Assembly: GCF_025950235.1 (NCBI RefSeq)
Contig: NZ_JAPDDT010000007.1
Coordinates: forward strand, 62,001 to 126,000
Reading direction: 5' to 3'
DNA from: Luteolibacter arcticus
Lineage (GTDB): Bacteria; Verrucomicrobiota; Verrucomicrobiia; Verrucomicrobiales; Akkermansiaceae
Length of the DNA stretch: 64,000 nt
Below, in pieces: positions 40,349-48,160 of the stretch. The notes beneath the pieces are model-generated. The model did no database searches and was not told the DNA's origin. It worked only from the letters and a program-made list of their open reading frames with translations. The stretch's first letter is position 1, and every line of letters begins with the position of its first letter. The position numbers and the translations under genes are program-made.

Positions 40349-41646
40349 GCTGCGGTGCAGGTCATCCGTTTCCAAAAGTCCGAGGTGAACGCCGGATCAA
40401 GGTGCTGCATGAATTCGGGCAGCCGCGGGTAGGCACGATGAAAGTCGTCCGCTGCCATGCGGGCGTCCTTCGCCGGATAGAGCCGGCCGCCGCAGTCGCG
40501 CACGATGTGATCGAGGGCTTCGAACAACTGCAGGGTGCTTGCCCCGCGATTCGGGAAATCGAGCGCCAGCGTGATGCCGGGCGAGGGGAACGACAGCATG
40601 CCCGGGGAGGCGATTTCCCCGAAGGTCTTGAGCACCGCGAGGAAGGATCCCTGGCCCGTGGAAGCGATGGTCTTGAGGATCTCTTCCATCGGCGCGCTGC
40701 CAGCCTCGAAGGGCGTGACGCACTGGTACTGGAAGAGGCCGCGCTTGCCGTAGATGCGGTTCCAATCGTGCACGGAATCCAGCGGATGGAAGAACGGCGA
40801 GTAATGCTGCTGATAGCGCTTCGTCTTGCCCAGGAAGCGGCGGTAGTAGAGCGTGTTGAAAGCGCGGATCGACAGCGGGTTCAGCGCGATCTCCGGGAAG
40901 TCGATGGGAACGCCGGCGCCTCCGGATTGATGTGGCTCAAGGCCTCCATCGTTCGCCCAATTGCCGCGGATGAAAATGCCACGTGTCGCGGCGACGCCGG
41001 GGCTGAGGCAGTCAATCCATGCCACCGTGTGTTCCCATGCTTGCGAGGAGTCGCTGGAGATCGCGAGGAACTCCTCCATCCCGCGGAAGCGGATCAGTTC
41101 CACGTCCAGCATCGACGAACGAATCGGAACGAGCTTCAACTCGACCCAGGTGATGATGCCGGTGAGGCCGAGCCCGCCGATGGTGGCGGCATGCAGCGGC
41201 TCGCCTTCCCGGCAGGTGAGGTGCGAGCCGTCGGAGCGGAGCAAGCCGAAGCGCGGGACGTGATTGCCGAAGCAGCCGATGCGATGGTGATTCTTGCCAT
41301 GCACGTCATTGGCGATCGCGCCACCGAGCGTGACCTGCCGGGTGCCCGGCGTGGTCGGCAGGAACCAGCCGCGCGGGACGGCGAAGGTTAGGATGGCATC
41401 GAGGGTGACGCCTGCTTCGGCCTTGAGGATGCCGGTTTGCGGATCGAAGTCGATCAGCCGGTCGAGAAACCGCATGTCGACCATGGTGCCGCCATCTAAC
41501 AAGCACGAGTCGCCATACGAGCGGCCGAGCCCGTAGGCGAGGAGCGGACCGCTTGTCGCGGAAAGCTGGTCGGGCCACGCGGGAGAGATCACCTCGGCCA
41601 TGGCGGGACGAAGCCGTCCCCAGGATTGGACCGGCCGGCGCATCAT
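40345..41646 (-). CDS. dprE1: DprE1-like decaprenylphosphoryl-ribose 2'-oxidase (FAD)
   Basis: A 433-residue VAO-type FAD oxidoreductase that matches mycobacterial DprE1 motif by motif: YGLGRSYGDSCLLDGG (38-53), PGTRQVTLGGAIANDVHGKN (100-119) plus HH (the His-rich flavin site), ATIGGLGLTGII, FYHPLD-like FFHPLD, and GGRLYPAKDARMAADDFHRA (386-405) with the catalytic Lys393 equivalent to Lys418. The residue aligned with Cys387, the covalent drug-target Cys of M. tuberculosis DprE1, is Ala361 (SPGITLALDFP). It oxidises polyprenylphospho-ribose at C2'. It overlaps the HAD-UbiA gene by ATGA (41643-41646) and the GtrA-like gene by ATGA. Confidence 0.9.
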   Translation of the reverse strand: MMRRPVQSWGRLRPAMAEVISPAWPDQLSATSGPLLAYGLGRSYGDSCLLDGGTMVDMRFLDRLIDFDPQTGILKAEAGVTLDAILTFAVPRGWFLPTTPGTRQVTLGGAIANDVHGKNHHRIGCFGNHVPRFGLLRSDGSHLTCREGEPLHAATIGGLGLTGIITWVELKLVPIRSSMLDVELIRFRGMEEFLAISSDSSQAWEHTVAWIDCLSPGVAATRGIFIRGNWANDGGLEPHQSGGAGVPIDFPEIALNPLSIRAFNTLYYRRFLGKTKRYQQHYSPFFHPLDSVHDWNRIYGKRGLFQYQCVTPFEAGSAPMEEILKTIASTGQGSFLAVLKTFGEIASPGMLSFPSPGITLALDFPNRGASTLQLFEALDHIVRDCGGRLYPAKDARMAADDFHRAYPRLPEFMQHLDPAFTSDFWKRMTCTAA

Positions 41647-43085
41647 GAAGCGGGGAGCGGGGCTGCGAGGAGGACGCAGGCGATGCCGATCAAGCCGAGT
41701 ACCCAGGTGCCGGGATCCTTGAGGGCGAAGACCACCGGGTCATCATGCATTTCCCCGCGATGGGTGATGAACCAGATGCGGGTGATCCAGTAGAAGGCGA
41801 CCACGCAGATGCCCCAGAACCATTCGGGACGCTGATAGAGGGAGGTGACCTGTTCGCTGTTCGAGTAGAGCCCGAGAACGATACACGACGCCACGCCGGA
41901 GGCGACACCGAGCTGGGAGACCACCGAGAGATCGTCGGCGCGATAGCCGCGGCCTTGGATCGATCCGGCACCGGCATCGGTCACGGTTTTCAGCTCCACG
42001 AAGCGTTTCGCCGCGGCCAGCGAGACGAACAGCAGGAAGGTGAAATTGAACAGCCAGAACGACACCACTGCTTCGGAGATCAGGATGCCACCGATCACGC
42101 GGGACAGGTAGAGCATCGCGAGCAGGAAGATATCGGCGATGGCGACCTTCTTGAAATGCAGCGAGTAGGAAAGCGTGGCGACGATGTAGCCCATCAGCAG
42201 CAGGCCGAACGCCGGCGAGAGCATGAAGCCGGTACCAAGACCCGCCGCCACCATGGCGACCGAGGCGATCACGACTCGCGGGATGCTGGTTTTGCCCGAG
42301 GCGGCGAGGCGGTTCCGCTTGCGCGGATGGGCGCGGTCGTATTCGAGATCGAGCAAGTCATTCCACAGGTAAGTGCCCGAGGCGCACAGGCTCATCGAGA
42401 GGAACGCGGTCAAGAGGCCCGCGATCTGCCATCCGGCATGGTAGTGGTGACCGACCAGAAAGGGGACGGCGATGAGGAGATTCTTCGCCCACTGATGGAC
42501 GCGCAGGGCCTTCACCCAATCCCGCCATGTGGTGCCCACCGGTTGGAATGAGCGATCGACCTCGAAGGTCTCTTCCAACTGCCGGATGCGCCGCGCCGAG
42601 CGATGCACGACGATCGCCTTGCGCGCGCGCCGCCACACCGCTTCATCGGCCCGCGAGTCGCCGGCGTAGTCGAATCCCTTTTCGCCGAAGCGCTCGACCA
42701 GCAGGTTGGCCTTGTTCTCACCCTTCAGGTTCAGCGTGTCGGTCGAGGCGATGACCTCGTCGAAAGGAAACACCCCGGAGACTTGCTCGACCGCGGCCTG
42801 GTGAGAGGCGGTGACCAGATAGACGGCGCGACCACTGTCCTGCTCGGACTTGAGGAAGTCCATCAAGTCCTCGCGTTGCGGGGGAGGGGTGGCGGCTTCC
42901 GGCAGCACCGCGGCGAGCCTCGACTTCAGCCGCGTCTTGCCGCCGGCCATCCACAGGGGTAGGCGCAGGGCCATCCATGGCCGGTGCCGCAGCAGCCGCA
43001 GCAGCGACTCGTGGAGGAGGTCGGACTTGATCAGTGTGCCATCGAGATCGACGCACAAGGGGATGTCGGTGGCGGCGCGGCTCAT
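41643..43085 (-). CDS. HAD phosphatase-UbiA prenyltransferase fusion (phosphoribosyl-polyprenyl synthase type)
   Basis: A 480-residue fusion. Residues ~1-180 are a HAD phosphatase: motif I DLDGTLIKSD (13-22) and motif IV GDSRADEAVW (142-151). Residues ~185-480 are a UbiA-type membrane prenyltransferase with NDLLDLEYDRAHPRKRNRLA (242-261, the first Asp-rich site) and a second Asp-rich region around ADIFLLAMLYLSRV. Preceding it is LRVHQWAKNLL, typical of decaprenylphosphate phosphoribosyltransferases (Rv3806c). In mycobacteria the prenyltransferase and the following 5'-phosphatase (Rv3807c) are separate; here one chain would make polyprenylphospho-ribose in two steps. ATGA overlaps link it to the TPR GT-C gene before it and the dprE1-like gene after it. 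Confidence 0.87.
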   Translation of the reverse strand: MSRAATDIPLCVDLDGTLIKSDLLHESLLRLLRHRPWMALRLPLWMAGGKTRLKSRLAAVLPEAATPPPQREDLMDFLKSEQDSGRAVYLVTASHQAAVEQVSGVFPFDEVIASTDTLNLKGENKANLLVERFGEKGFDYAGDSRADEAVWRRARKAIVVHRSARRIRQLEETFEVDRSFQPVGTTWRDWVKALRVHQWAKNLLIAVPFLVGHHYHAGWQIAGLLTAFLSMSLCASGTYLWNDLLDLEYDRAHPRKRNRLAASGKTSIPRVVIASVAMVAAGLGTGFMLSPAFGLLLMGYIVATLSYSLHFKKVAIADIFLLAMLYLSRVIGGILISEAVVSFWLFNFTFLLFVSLAAAKRFVELKTVTDAGAGSIQGRGYRADDLSVVSQLGVASGVASCIVLGLYSNSEQVTSLYQRPEWFWGICVVAFYWITRIWFITHRGEMHDDPVVFALKDPGTWVLGLIGIACVLLAAPLPAS

Positions 43086-44869
43086 GAGGATTGTTCGGCG
43101 GCCCGGCTACGGGCGTTCTCCAGTTCTGAGAGGATCTCGGCGTTGGCCGGGTGATAGAGATGGCCCTTCTCCAGGGTTCTCAGCTCTTCATCCCGCTTGC
43201 CCGCGCCGCGCATCAGCTTGGCGGCGAGGAGCACACACTGGGGGTGGTCCCGGCGGCCGCGGTGCTGGAGCAGCACCAGCAGATGCGGGAATGCCCGGTC
43301 AAATTGGGAGGGATCGTCGCTCAGGGTGAGGACCAGTTGCTTGCGGGACCACAGCAAGGTGTCCGTGGAAGGATGGCGCGCGCCGATCGACTTCTCGAAG
43401 AGCGCCGCCGCGAGATTCCGGTCACCTCGCCGCCGGGCCACTTCGCCCAGTGCGGACTGGGCAAGTCCGAGATCGGGCATGTCCTTCTCCGCCGCGAGGG
43501 CGCTCGATTCGATGGTCTGGAGGATTTGCTCGTCCTTGGCTCCTTCGTCGTAGGCCAGGTAGTAGGCGGTCGCGGCGTGGGCGTAGAACTGGTGCGGGCG
43601 GGCGGCAGCCGTGAGAGCCATCACCTGGGCCGGGTTCTGCCAAGCGGTCAGCCAACCAGTTAGAACCGGGATCTGGGCCAGTCGCCAACCGCAGATGCAT
43701 ACCATGGTGGCCATGGCCGCGAGGGTTGCCGAGCGGTGTTCCGCCAACGCCGTGCCGCGGAGTCGGGTGGCGGCCATTTGGAGGATCGCTGCCAAGGAGA
43801 GGCTGAGGCCGATCGCGGGGATGGGCACGTAGTAGTCGGCAGCCGGGGTATTCCCCAAGGGCAGGAAATTCCCCGAGGGTGCCGCCGCGGTGACGAACCA
43901 CGCGAGGCCGAAAAAGAACAGCGGAGCTCGCTTCCAATGGCGGATACCAAGGTAAACCAGGCCAAGGAACAAGACCCACAGGAAGGGCAGCATCGCGGCG
44001 GGAATCGAGCGGTCCCACAGATAGCTACCGAGCATCTCAAGCCGGCCGGAGGGAAGGGCCCACATCTTGATATGGGTCCACAGGAAGTAAGGGGCCGAGG
44101 CTGTCAATTGCCAGGCCGGCATCGCCGGATCGAGGCTGGGATTGGTCTGCTGGACGCCGGCAGCTCCCACCCAATGGCGGCACGCCAGCCATGCCACGAT
44201 GGCGAGTGCCATCGATGCGTAGCGGATGAGCGACGGCTTGCTCCAGAGCTTTCGTCCCCGATAGACATCGACCAGCACGAGCAGGGCAGGTGTGGCGACC
44301 GCGGTCTCGTAGGAAAGCAAGCCGAAGACAAAGAACGCCGCTGCGGCCGCACCCCAGATCCGGCTGTGGCGCGATTCGTCGCGGGCGATGTCGTAGCAGG
44401 CGACGCAAAATGCCATCGAGGCGGCCGCGACATTGATGTTGAAGCAGGTGGCCCAAACGGCATTGGTCCCGCCGGTGGGCGACAGCAGCCAGATCGCGGC
44501 GGCGGCGAAAGCCGTGGCAAGGCGGCCCGATAGCCGCAAGCCCAGGGTGAAGGCTGCGCAAGCGGCGACGAAATAGGCACCCAGATTGATCCAGTGATAG
44601 CGGGTCGCTCCGCCGCCCGACTGCTCGACCAGATAGAAGAAGAGGTTCTTCACCGGCCGGAAGAAGTGGAATGCGTCGGCCTTCCAAACCTGGTGCCAGC
44701 TTTCGAACTGGCGGATGTGAGTCAGCGTGATCTGGTCGTCGAGAGCCAGCGGTGCCTTGAATACCGGCTGGAAGACGACCACGGTCACGATCCCGAGGAG
44801 CAAAAGCAGCAAGCCCACGCCCGGCGCAATTCGCCTGGAAAAAGCTGGGGCTGGGGATGGGGTGGCCAT
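43082..44869 (-). CDS. TMTC-like GT-C membrane protein with TPR tail, copy 2 (595 aa)
   Basis: First gene of the arabinose-donor operon as laid out here. One membrane helix, then APLALDDQITLTHIRQFESW with the Asp pair, then FHFFRPVKNLFFYLVEQSGG. About ten more helices follow, with a conserved PTGGTNAVWATCFNINVAAA segment, and a C-terminal TPR-like region (about 440-590; LGLAQSALGEVARRRGDRNL, LEKGHLYHPANAEILSELEN). The sequence is close to copy 3 (45-46.8 kb), a tandem duplicate. Its stop overlaps the HAD-UbiA start by ATGA (43082-43085), which ties a glycosyltransferase to donor synthesis. Donor identity is inferred. Confidence 0.8.
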   Translation of the reverse strand: MATPSPAPAFSRRIAPGVGLLLLLLGIVTVVVFQPVFKAPLALDDQITLTHIRQFESWHQVWKADAFHFFRPVKNLFFYLVEQSGGGATRYHWINLGAYFVAACAAFTLGLRLSGRLATAFAAAAIWLLSPTGGTNAVWATCFNINVAAASMAFCVACYDIARDESRHSRIWGAAAAAFFVFGLLSYETAVATPALLVLVDVYRGRKLWSKPSLIRYASMALAIVAWLACRHWVGAAGVQQTNPSLDPAMPAWQLTASAPYFLWTHIKMWALPSGRLEMLGSYLWDRSIPAAMLPFLWVLFLGLVYLGIRHWKRAPLFFFGLAWFVTAAAPSGNFLPLGNTPAADYYVPIPAIGLSLSLAAILQMAATRLRGTALAEHRSATLAAMATMVCICGWRLAQIPVLTGWLTAWQNPAQVMALTAAARPHQFYAHAATAYYLAYDEGAKDEQILQTIESSALAAEKDMPDLGLAQSALGEVARRRGDRNLAAALFEKSIGARHPSTDTLLWSRKQLVLTLSDDPSQFDRAFPHLLVLLQHRGRRDHPQCVLLAAKLMRGAGKRDEELRTLEKGHLYHPANAEILSELENARSRAAEQSS

Positions 44870-44901
44870 TGCTTTTGTGCCCGGGTTAAATACACATCCT
44901 T

Positions 44902-44925
44902 GATTTCAAGGAAATCTAAAATATC
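44902..44925 (-). promoter_or_regulatory. Conserved upstream motif, copy C (before TMTC-like copy 2)
   Basis: Minus strand GATATTTTAGATTTCCTTGA then AATC; contains nested dyads (CCTTGA-AA-TCAAGG extended into the leader). The stretch up to TATTTAA (44885-44891) is nearly identical to that before copy 3 of the gene. It lies 33 bases before the start. The rest of 44870-45003 is without a gene. Confidence 0.5.
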
Positions 44926-45003
44926 AGGCGGTCCTGCCTTGTTGAGTGGCCATAGTCCCAAAATTCTTCGATGTGACCGTTCCGGGAGAAGGGCGGGAGG
45001 TCG

Positions 45004-46779
45004 CTAGGATGGTTTGGTCGCCCGGGCGCGGGCTCGCTCCAGTGCGGCGAGGATCTCCGGGTTGCCCGGGTGATAGTGGAGGCCCTTTTCCAGTGCTTTG
45101 AGTTCCTCGGCGGGCTTTCCGGTCTGGCGCATCAGTTGGGCGGCGAGCAGTATGTACTGCGGGTGGTCCTTGGAGTCCCGCTGGCGGAGCAGCACCAGCA
45201 GGTTGGCGTAGGCGCGGTCGAGCTGGGTGGTGTCATCCAGCAGGGTGACGACCAGGTGGTGGCGCGACTTCAGGTGGGTATCGATGCCGCTGTGTCGTGA
45301 AACCAGGGCCCTTTCGAAGCGGTCGATGGCTTGCTGGCGTTCGCCCCGGCACCGGGCCGCCTCGCCCAAGGCGGCATGGATGATGCCTAGGTCGGGCATG
45401 TCTTTCTCCGCCTGGCCGGCGCTGGACTCGATGACGTTGAGGATCTCCTCGCTCTTCTCATTGTCACTGAAGGCGATGTCGTAGGCCATCACCGCTTGGG
45501 CGAGGTATTGATGCGGGCGCGCGGTGGCGGTGCGGGCCATGACCCGTGGCGGTATCTCCCATGCCACCAGCCAATCGGTGAGGACCGGGAGTTGGGCGAG
45601 CCGCCAACCAGCGATGCCCAGGAAGGTGGCGACCGCGGCTGCCATGGCGGGCCGGCTGAGGCCGGGCTCCCGCAGGCGCTGGAAAGCGGCCCGCAGGATG
45701 GCCGCCACCATGATGCAGAGGCCGATCGATGGGATCGGCACATAGTAATCGGCGTAGGGGGTGTTCTTGAGCGGCACGAAATTCCCCGACGGCATGGCCG
45801 CGATGAGGAACCATGCGGCACCGAAAACCAAAAGCGGCGCCCGTTTCCACAGGCGCACGCCGAGAAAGATCGCGGCGAGCAGGAGGATCCAACAGAACGG
45901 CAGGATCGCTGCAGGAACGGAGCGGTCCCACAAGTAGCTGCCGAAGGTCTCCAGCCGGTTGGCGGGGGCAGCCCACATCAGGAAATGGGTCCAGAGAAAG
46001 TAGGGGGCCGAGGCGGTCGCTTGCCAATAAGGCATGTCCGGCGCGAAGCTCGGATTCTGGGCACGCACGCCGGGAACCCCGCTCAGTTGCCGGCACACCA
46101 GCCATGCCAGGACGATTCCCGCGATGCCCGCATAGATCCGCAACGACTGCTTGCTGAGGACCTTGCGGCCTCGAAAGGCATCCACCAGCACCAGCAGCGG
46201 GGCAGTGGCGATCGCGGTTTCGTACGAAAGGAGCCCGAGCAGCAGGAAAAAGGCGGCGGCCCCACCCGGCAGCGCCGGATGGCGGCTGGAGCCGCTGCGC
46301 ATGATGTCGTAGGCGATCGCGCAGAAGGCCATCGAGGCGGCCGCCATGTTGATGTTGAAGCAGCTCGCCCAGACGGCGACGGTGCCGCCGGTCGGCGAGA
46401 GCGCCCAGATCGCGCCCGCGGCAAACGAAGCGAGGGCATTTCCCGAAAGCCGCAAGGTCAGGCCGAAGACCCCGCAGGCCGCCAGGTAGTAAGCGGCCAG
46501 GTTCACCCAGTGGTAGCGCGTTGCCCCACCTCCCGCTTGCTCGACGAGGTAGAAGAAGAGGTTCTTCACCGGGCGGAAGAAAAGGAAGGCATCCGGACCC
46601 CAGACCTGCTGCCAGCCGGTGAACGCGCGGACCTGCGAGATCGAGGTGCTGTCGTCGTACGCCAGCGGCGATTTGAAGACCTGCTGGAAGGCCACCAAGA
46701 TCACGGCCGCGAGCAATACCACAGGCAGGCCCACGCGCAGCGTCGGCCGGTCAAACGCGGGTCGAGGAGGGTGAACCAT
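45004..46779 (-). CDS. TMTC-like GT-C membrane protein with TPR tail, copy 3 (591 aa)
   Basis: Tandem duplicate of the gene at 43.1-44.9 kb: SPLAYDDSTSISQVRAFTGW with the Asp pair, FLFFRPVKNLFFYLVEQAGG, about 11 membrane helices including PTGGTVAVWASCFNINMAAA, and a C-terminal TPR-like part ending LEKGLHYHPGNPEILAALER. Start set at 46779 (MVHPPRPAFDRPTLRVG) because a longer start at 46803 would run into the conserved upstream motif, and because this spacing equals that of copy 2. The gene is 134 bases upstream of copy 2 with its own copy of the motif, so it may be separately transcribed. Confidence 0.8.
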   Translation of the reverse strand: MVHPPRPAFDRPTLRVGLPVVLLAAVILVAFQQVFKSPLAYDDSTSISQVRAFTGWQQVWGPDAFLFFRPVKNLFFYLVEQAGGGATRYHWVNLAAYYLAACGVFGLTLRLSGNALASFAAGAIWALSPTGGTVAVWASCFNINMAAASMAFCAIAYDIMRSGSSRHPALPGGAAAFFLLLGLLSYETAIATAPLLVLVDAFRGRKVLSKQSLRIYAGIAGIVLAWLVCRQLSGVPGVRAQNPSFAPDMPYWQATASAPYFLWTHFLMWAAPANRLETFGSYLWDRSVPAAILPFCWILLLAAIFLGVRLWKRAPLLVFGAAWFLIAAMPSGNFVPLKNTPYADYYVPIPSIGLCIMVAAILRAAFQRLREPGLSRPAMAAAVATFLGIAGWRLAQLPVLTDWLVAWEIPPRVMARTATARPHQYLAQAVMAYDIAFSDNEKSEEILNVIESSAGQAEKDMPDLGIIHAALGEAARCRGERQQAIDRFERALVSRHSGIDTHLKSRHHLVVTLLDDTTQLDRAYANLLVLLRQRDSKDHPQYILLAAQLMRQTGKPAEELKALEKGLHYHPGNPEILAALERARARATKPS

Positions 46780-46793
46780 CGCTGAGTGCCTGC

Positions 46794-46834
46794 TTAAATA
46801 CACGTCCTTGATTTCAAGGAAATCCTAAATATCC
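46794..46834 (-). promoter_or_regulatory. Conserved upstream motif, copy D (before TMTC-like copy 3)
   Basis: Minus strand GATATTTAGGATTTCCTTGA, then AATCAAGGACGTGTATTTAA. About 37 of 40 bases match copy C, so the 5' region was duplicated with the gene or is under selection. It lies 15-55 bases before the start at 46779. The rest of the gap to purM (46835-46931) shows nothing clear. Confidence 0.55.
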
Positions 46835-46931
46835 CCGGTTAGGTGGACCTCCCGACCCCCCCTCCAACATTTACCCGGTTTTTCCGCGTGACCGCCGGGG
46901 GGGGCGCTGTCACAACCCCCGCACTGAGCGC

Positions 46932-47930
46932 ATGGGAGCAACAAAGCTGACCTACCAGCAGGCCGGGGTGGACACGCGACGAGCGGCCGCCCTGGTGGGT
47001 GACATCAAAAGCCACGTGGCCCGCACGCAGCAGAACCGTAAGCTTCTCGGAGCATTCGGTCTCTTCGCTGCCTGTTACGATCTCAGCTCTTATAAAGAGC
47101 CAGTGATTGTGACCGGTTGCGATGGTGTGGGCACCAAACTGGAGCTCCTGCTGGAGCACGATCTCCTGGAGATCGCCGGCAAGGACCTGGTGGCGATGAG
47201 TGTGAACGACATCCTCACCACCGGTGGCGATCCGTTGCTGTTCCTCGACTACATCGGCATCGCCGCGCTCGATGAAGACAAGATCACCCGCCTGATCTCC
47301 GGGATGTGCGACTACCTCGCCTCCTGCGATTGCATCCTCGCGGGCGGCGAGACGGCCGAAATGCCGGGCATCGTCCCCGTGGACGTGATCGAGCTCTCCG
47401 GCTTCTGCATCGGCTGCGCGGAGAAGCCCGAGCTGATCGATCCCTCTACTCTTAAAGTCGGTGACGTTCTCGTCGGCTACGCGTCCGACAGCATCCACGC
47501 CAATGGCTGGAGCCTTGTCCGCCGCGTGCTGAAGGAGCATCCCGGCTGCGTGAGCGAAGAGGAACTCATTGGTTTCCTCGAGCCGACCCGACTTTACCAC
47601 GACGTCGTCCGCGGCATCCGCGAGGCGGGCGTGAAGCCCAAAGCCTACGCCCACATCACCGGTGGCGGCCTGCCGGAGAACCTGGAACGCCTGTTCCGTG
47701 GCTTCGGCGCCGACTTGGAGATTCCGAAGTGGGAGCTGGCAGGCATCGACAAGCTGCTGGCCCACGTCGATTCCGAGGACCGCTTCCACACCTTCAACAT
47801 GGGTATCGGCTGGGTGGCCATCGTTTCACCCGACGAAGCCGAAAAGATTCTTTCTGCCGGCCCGGGAGGAACAATCCTCGGTACCCTAGTTGACACCGAG
47901 GGTGTTCGGGTGAAAGTCCGCGGCGAGTGA
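46932..47930 (+). CDS. purM: Phosphoribosylformylglycinamidine cyclo-ligase (AIR synthetase) PurM
   Basis: A 332-residue PurM, catalysing ATP-dependent ring closure of FGAM to aminoimidazole ribotide in purine synthesis. Diagnostic motifs: YQQAGVDTRRAAALV near the start, VTGCDGVGTKLELLLEHD, DLVAMSVNDILTTGGDPLLF, LAGGETAEMPGIV, and C-terminal AYAHITGGGLPENLERLF with FHTFNMGIGWVAIVSPDEA. The length is normal. It is followed after 230 bases by purF on the same strand, so the two purine genes may be cotranscribed or separately started. Confidence 0.96.
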   Translation: MGATKLTYQQAGVDTRRAAALVGDIKSHVARTQQNRKLLGAFGLFAACYDLSSYKEPVIVTGCDGVGTKLELLLEHDLLEIAGKDLVAMSVNDILTTGGDPLLFLDYIGIAALDEDKITRLISGMCDYLASCDCILAGGETAEMPGIVPVDVIELSGFCIGCAEKPELIDPSTLKVGDVLVGYASDSIHANGWSLVRRVLKEHPGCVSEEELIGFLEPTRLYHDVVRGIREAGVKPKAYAHITGGGLPENLERLFRGFGADLEIPKWELAGIDKLLAHVDSEDRFHTFNMGIGWVAIVSPDEAEKILSAGPGGTILGTLVDTEGVRVKVRGE

Positions 47931-47956
47931 GCACCGAAGCGATTCACAACCGCGAA

Positions 47957-48114
47957 TGACGCCAATGGACGCCAATGGACGCGAATTGATTCTAAAGGAT
48001 ATCCCGAGGCTGCCGATTGGCCTCATCATCGATTTCAAGCATCGGATATTCGGGTGAGACCCAGTCATTCTCACCCGTTGATCGAGTTCATTTCCCTGGC
48101 GTCCAGTGGCGTCC
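47957..48114. repeat. Direct/inverted repeat element between purM and purF
   Basis: 47957-47982 contains two and a half direct copies of GACGCCAATG. Sequence at 48098-48114 (GGCGTCCAGTGGCGTCC) is its reverse complement with one mismatch in 16, so the region can fold into a long hairpin with a ~115-base loop. It resembles short GGCGTCCA-type intergenic elements that I recall from many bacterial genomes. Function unknown. Confidence 0.5.
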
Positions 48115-48120
48115 GTTCAC

Positions 48121-48160
48121 GGTTTTCTTCCCCGGTCTCCGGTTTTCTTCTCCAGTCTCC
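48121..48160 (+). repeat. 20-bp tandem duplication directly abutting the purF start codon
   Basis: GGTTTTCTTCCCCGGTCTCC (48121-48140) is followed at once by a second copy (48141-48160) differing at two positions; the ATG begins at 48161. No ribosome-binding sequence lies in the pyrimidine-rich leader, so initiation is probably independent of a Shine-Dalgarno contact. Confidence 0.6.

Noticed and set aside
33383..46779. O-antigen/capsule island acquired with an IS element
   Set aside because: No transposase, integrase, tRNA junction or clear composition break was seen at its borders, so transfer cannot be claimed.
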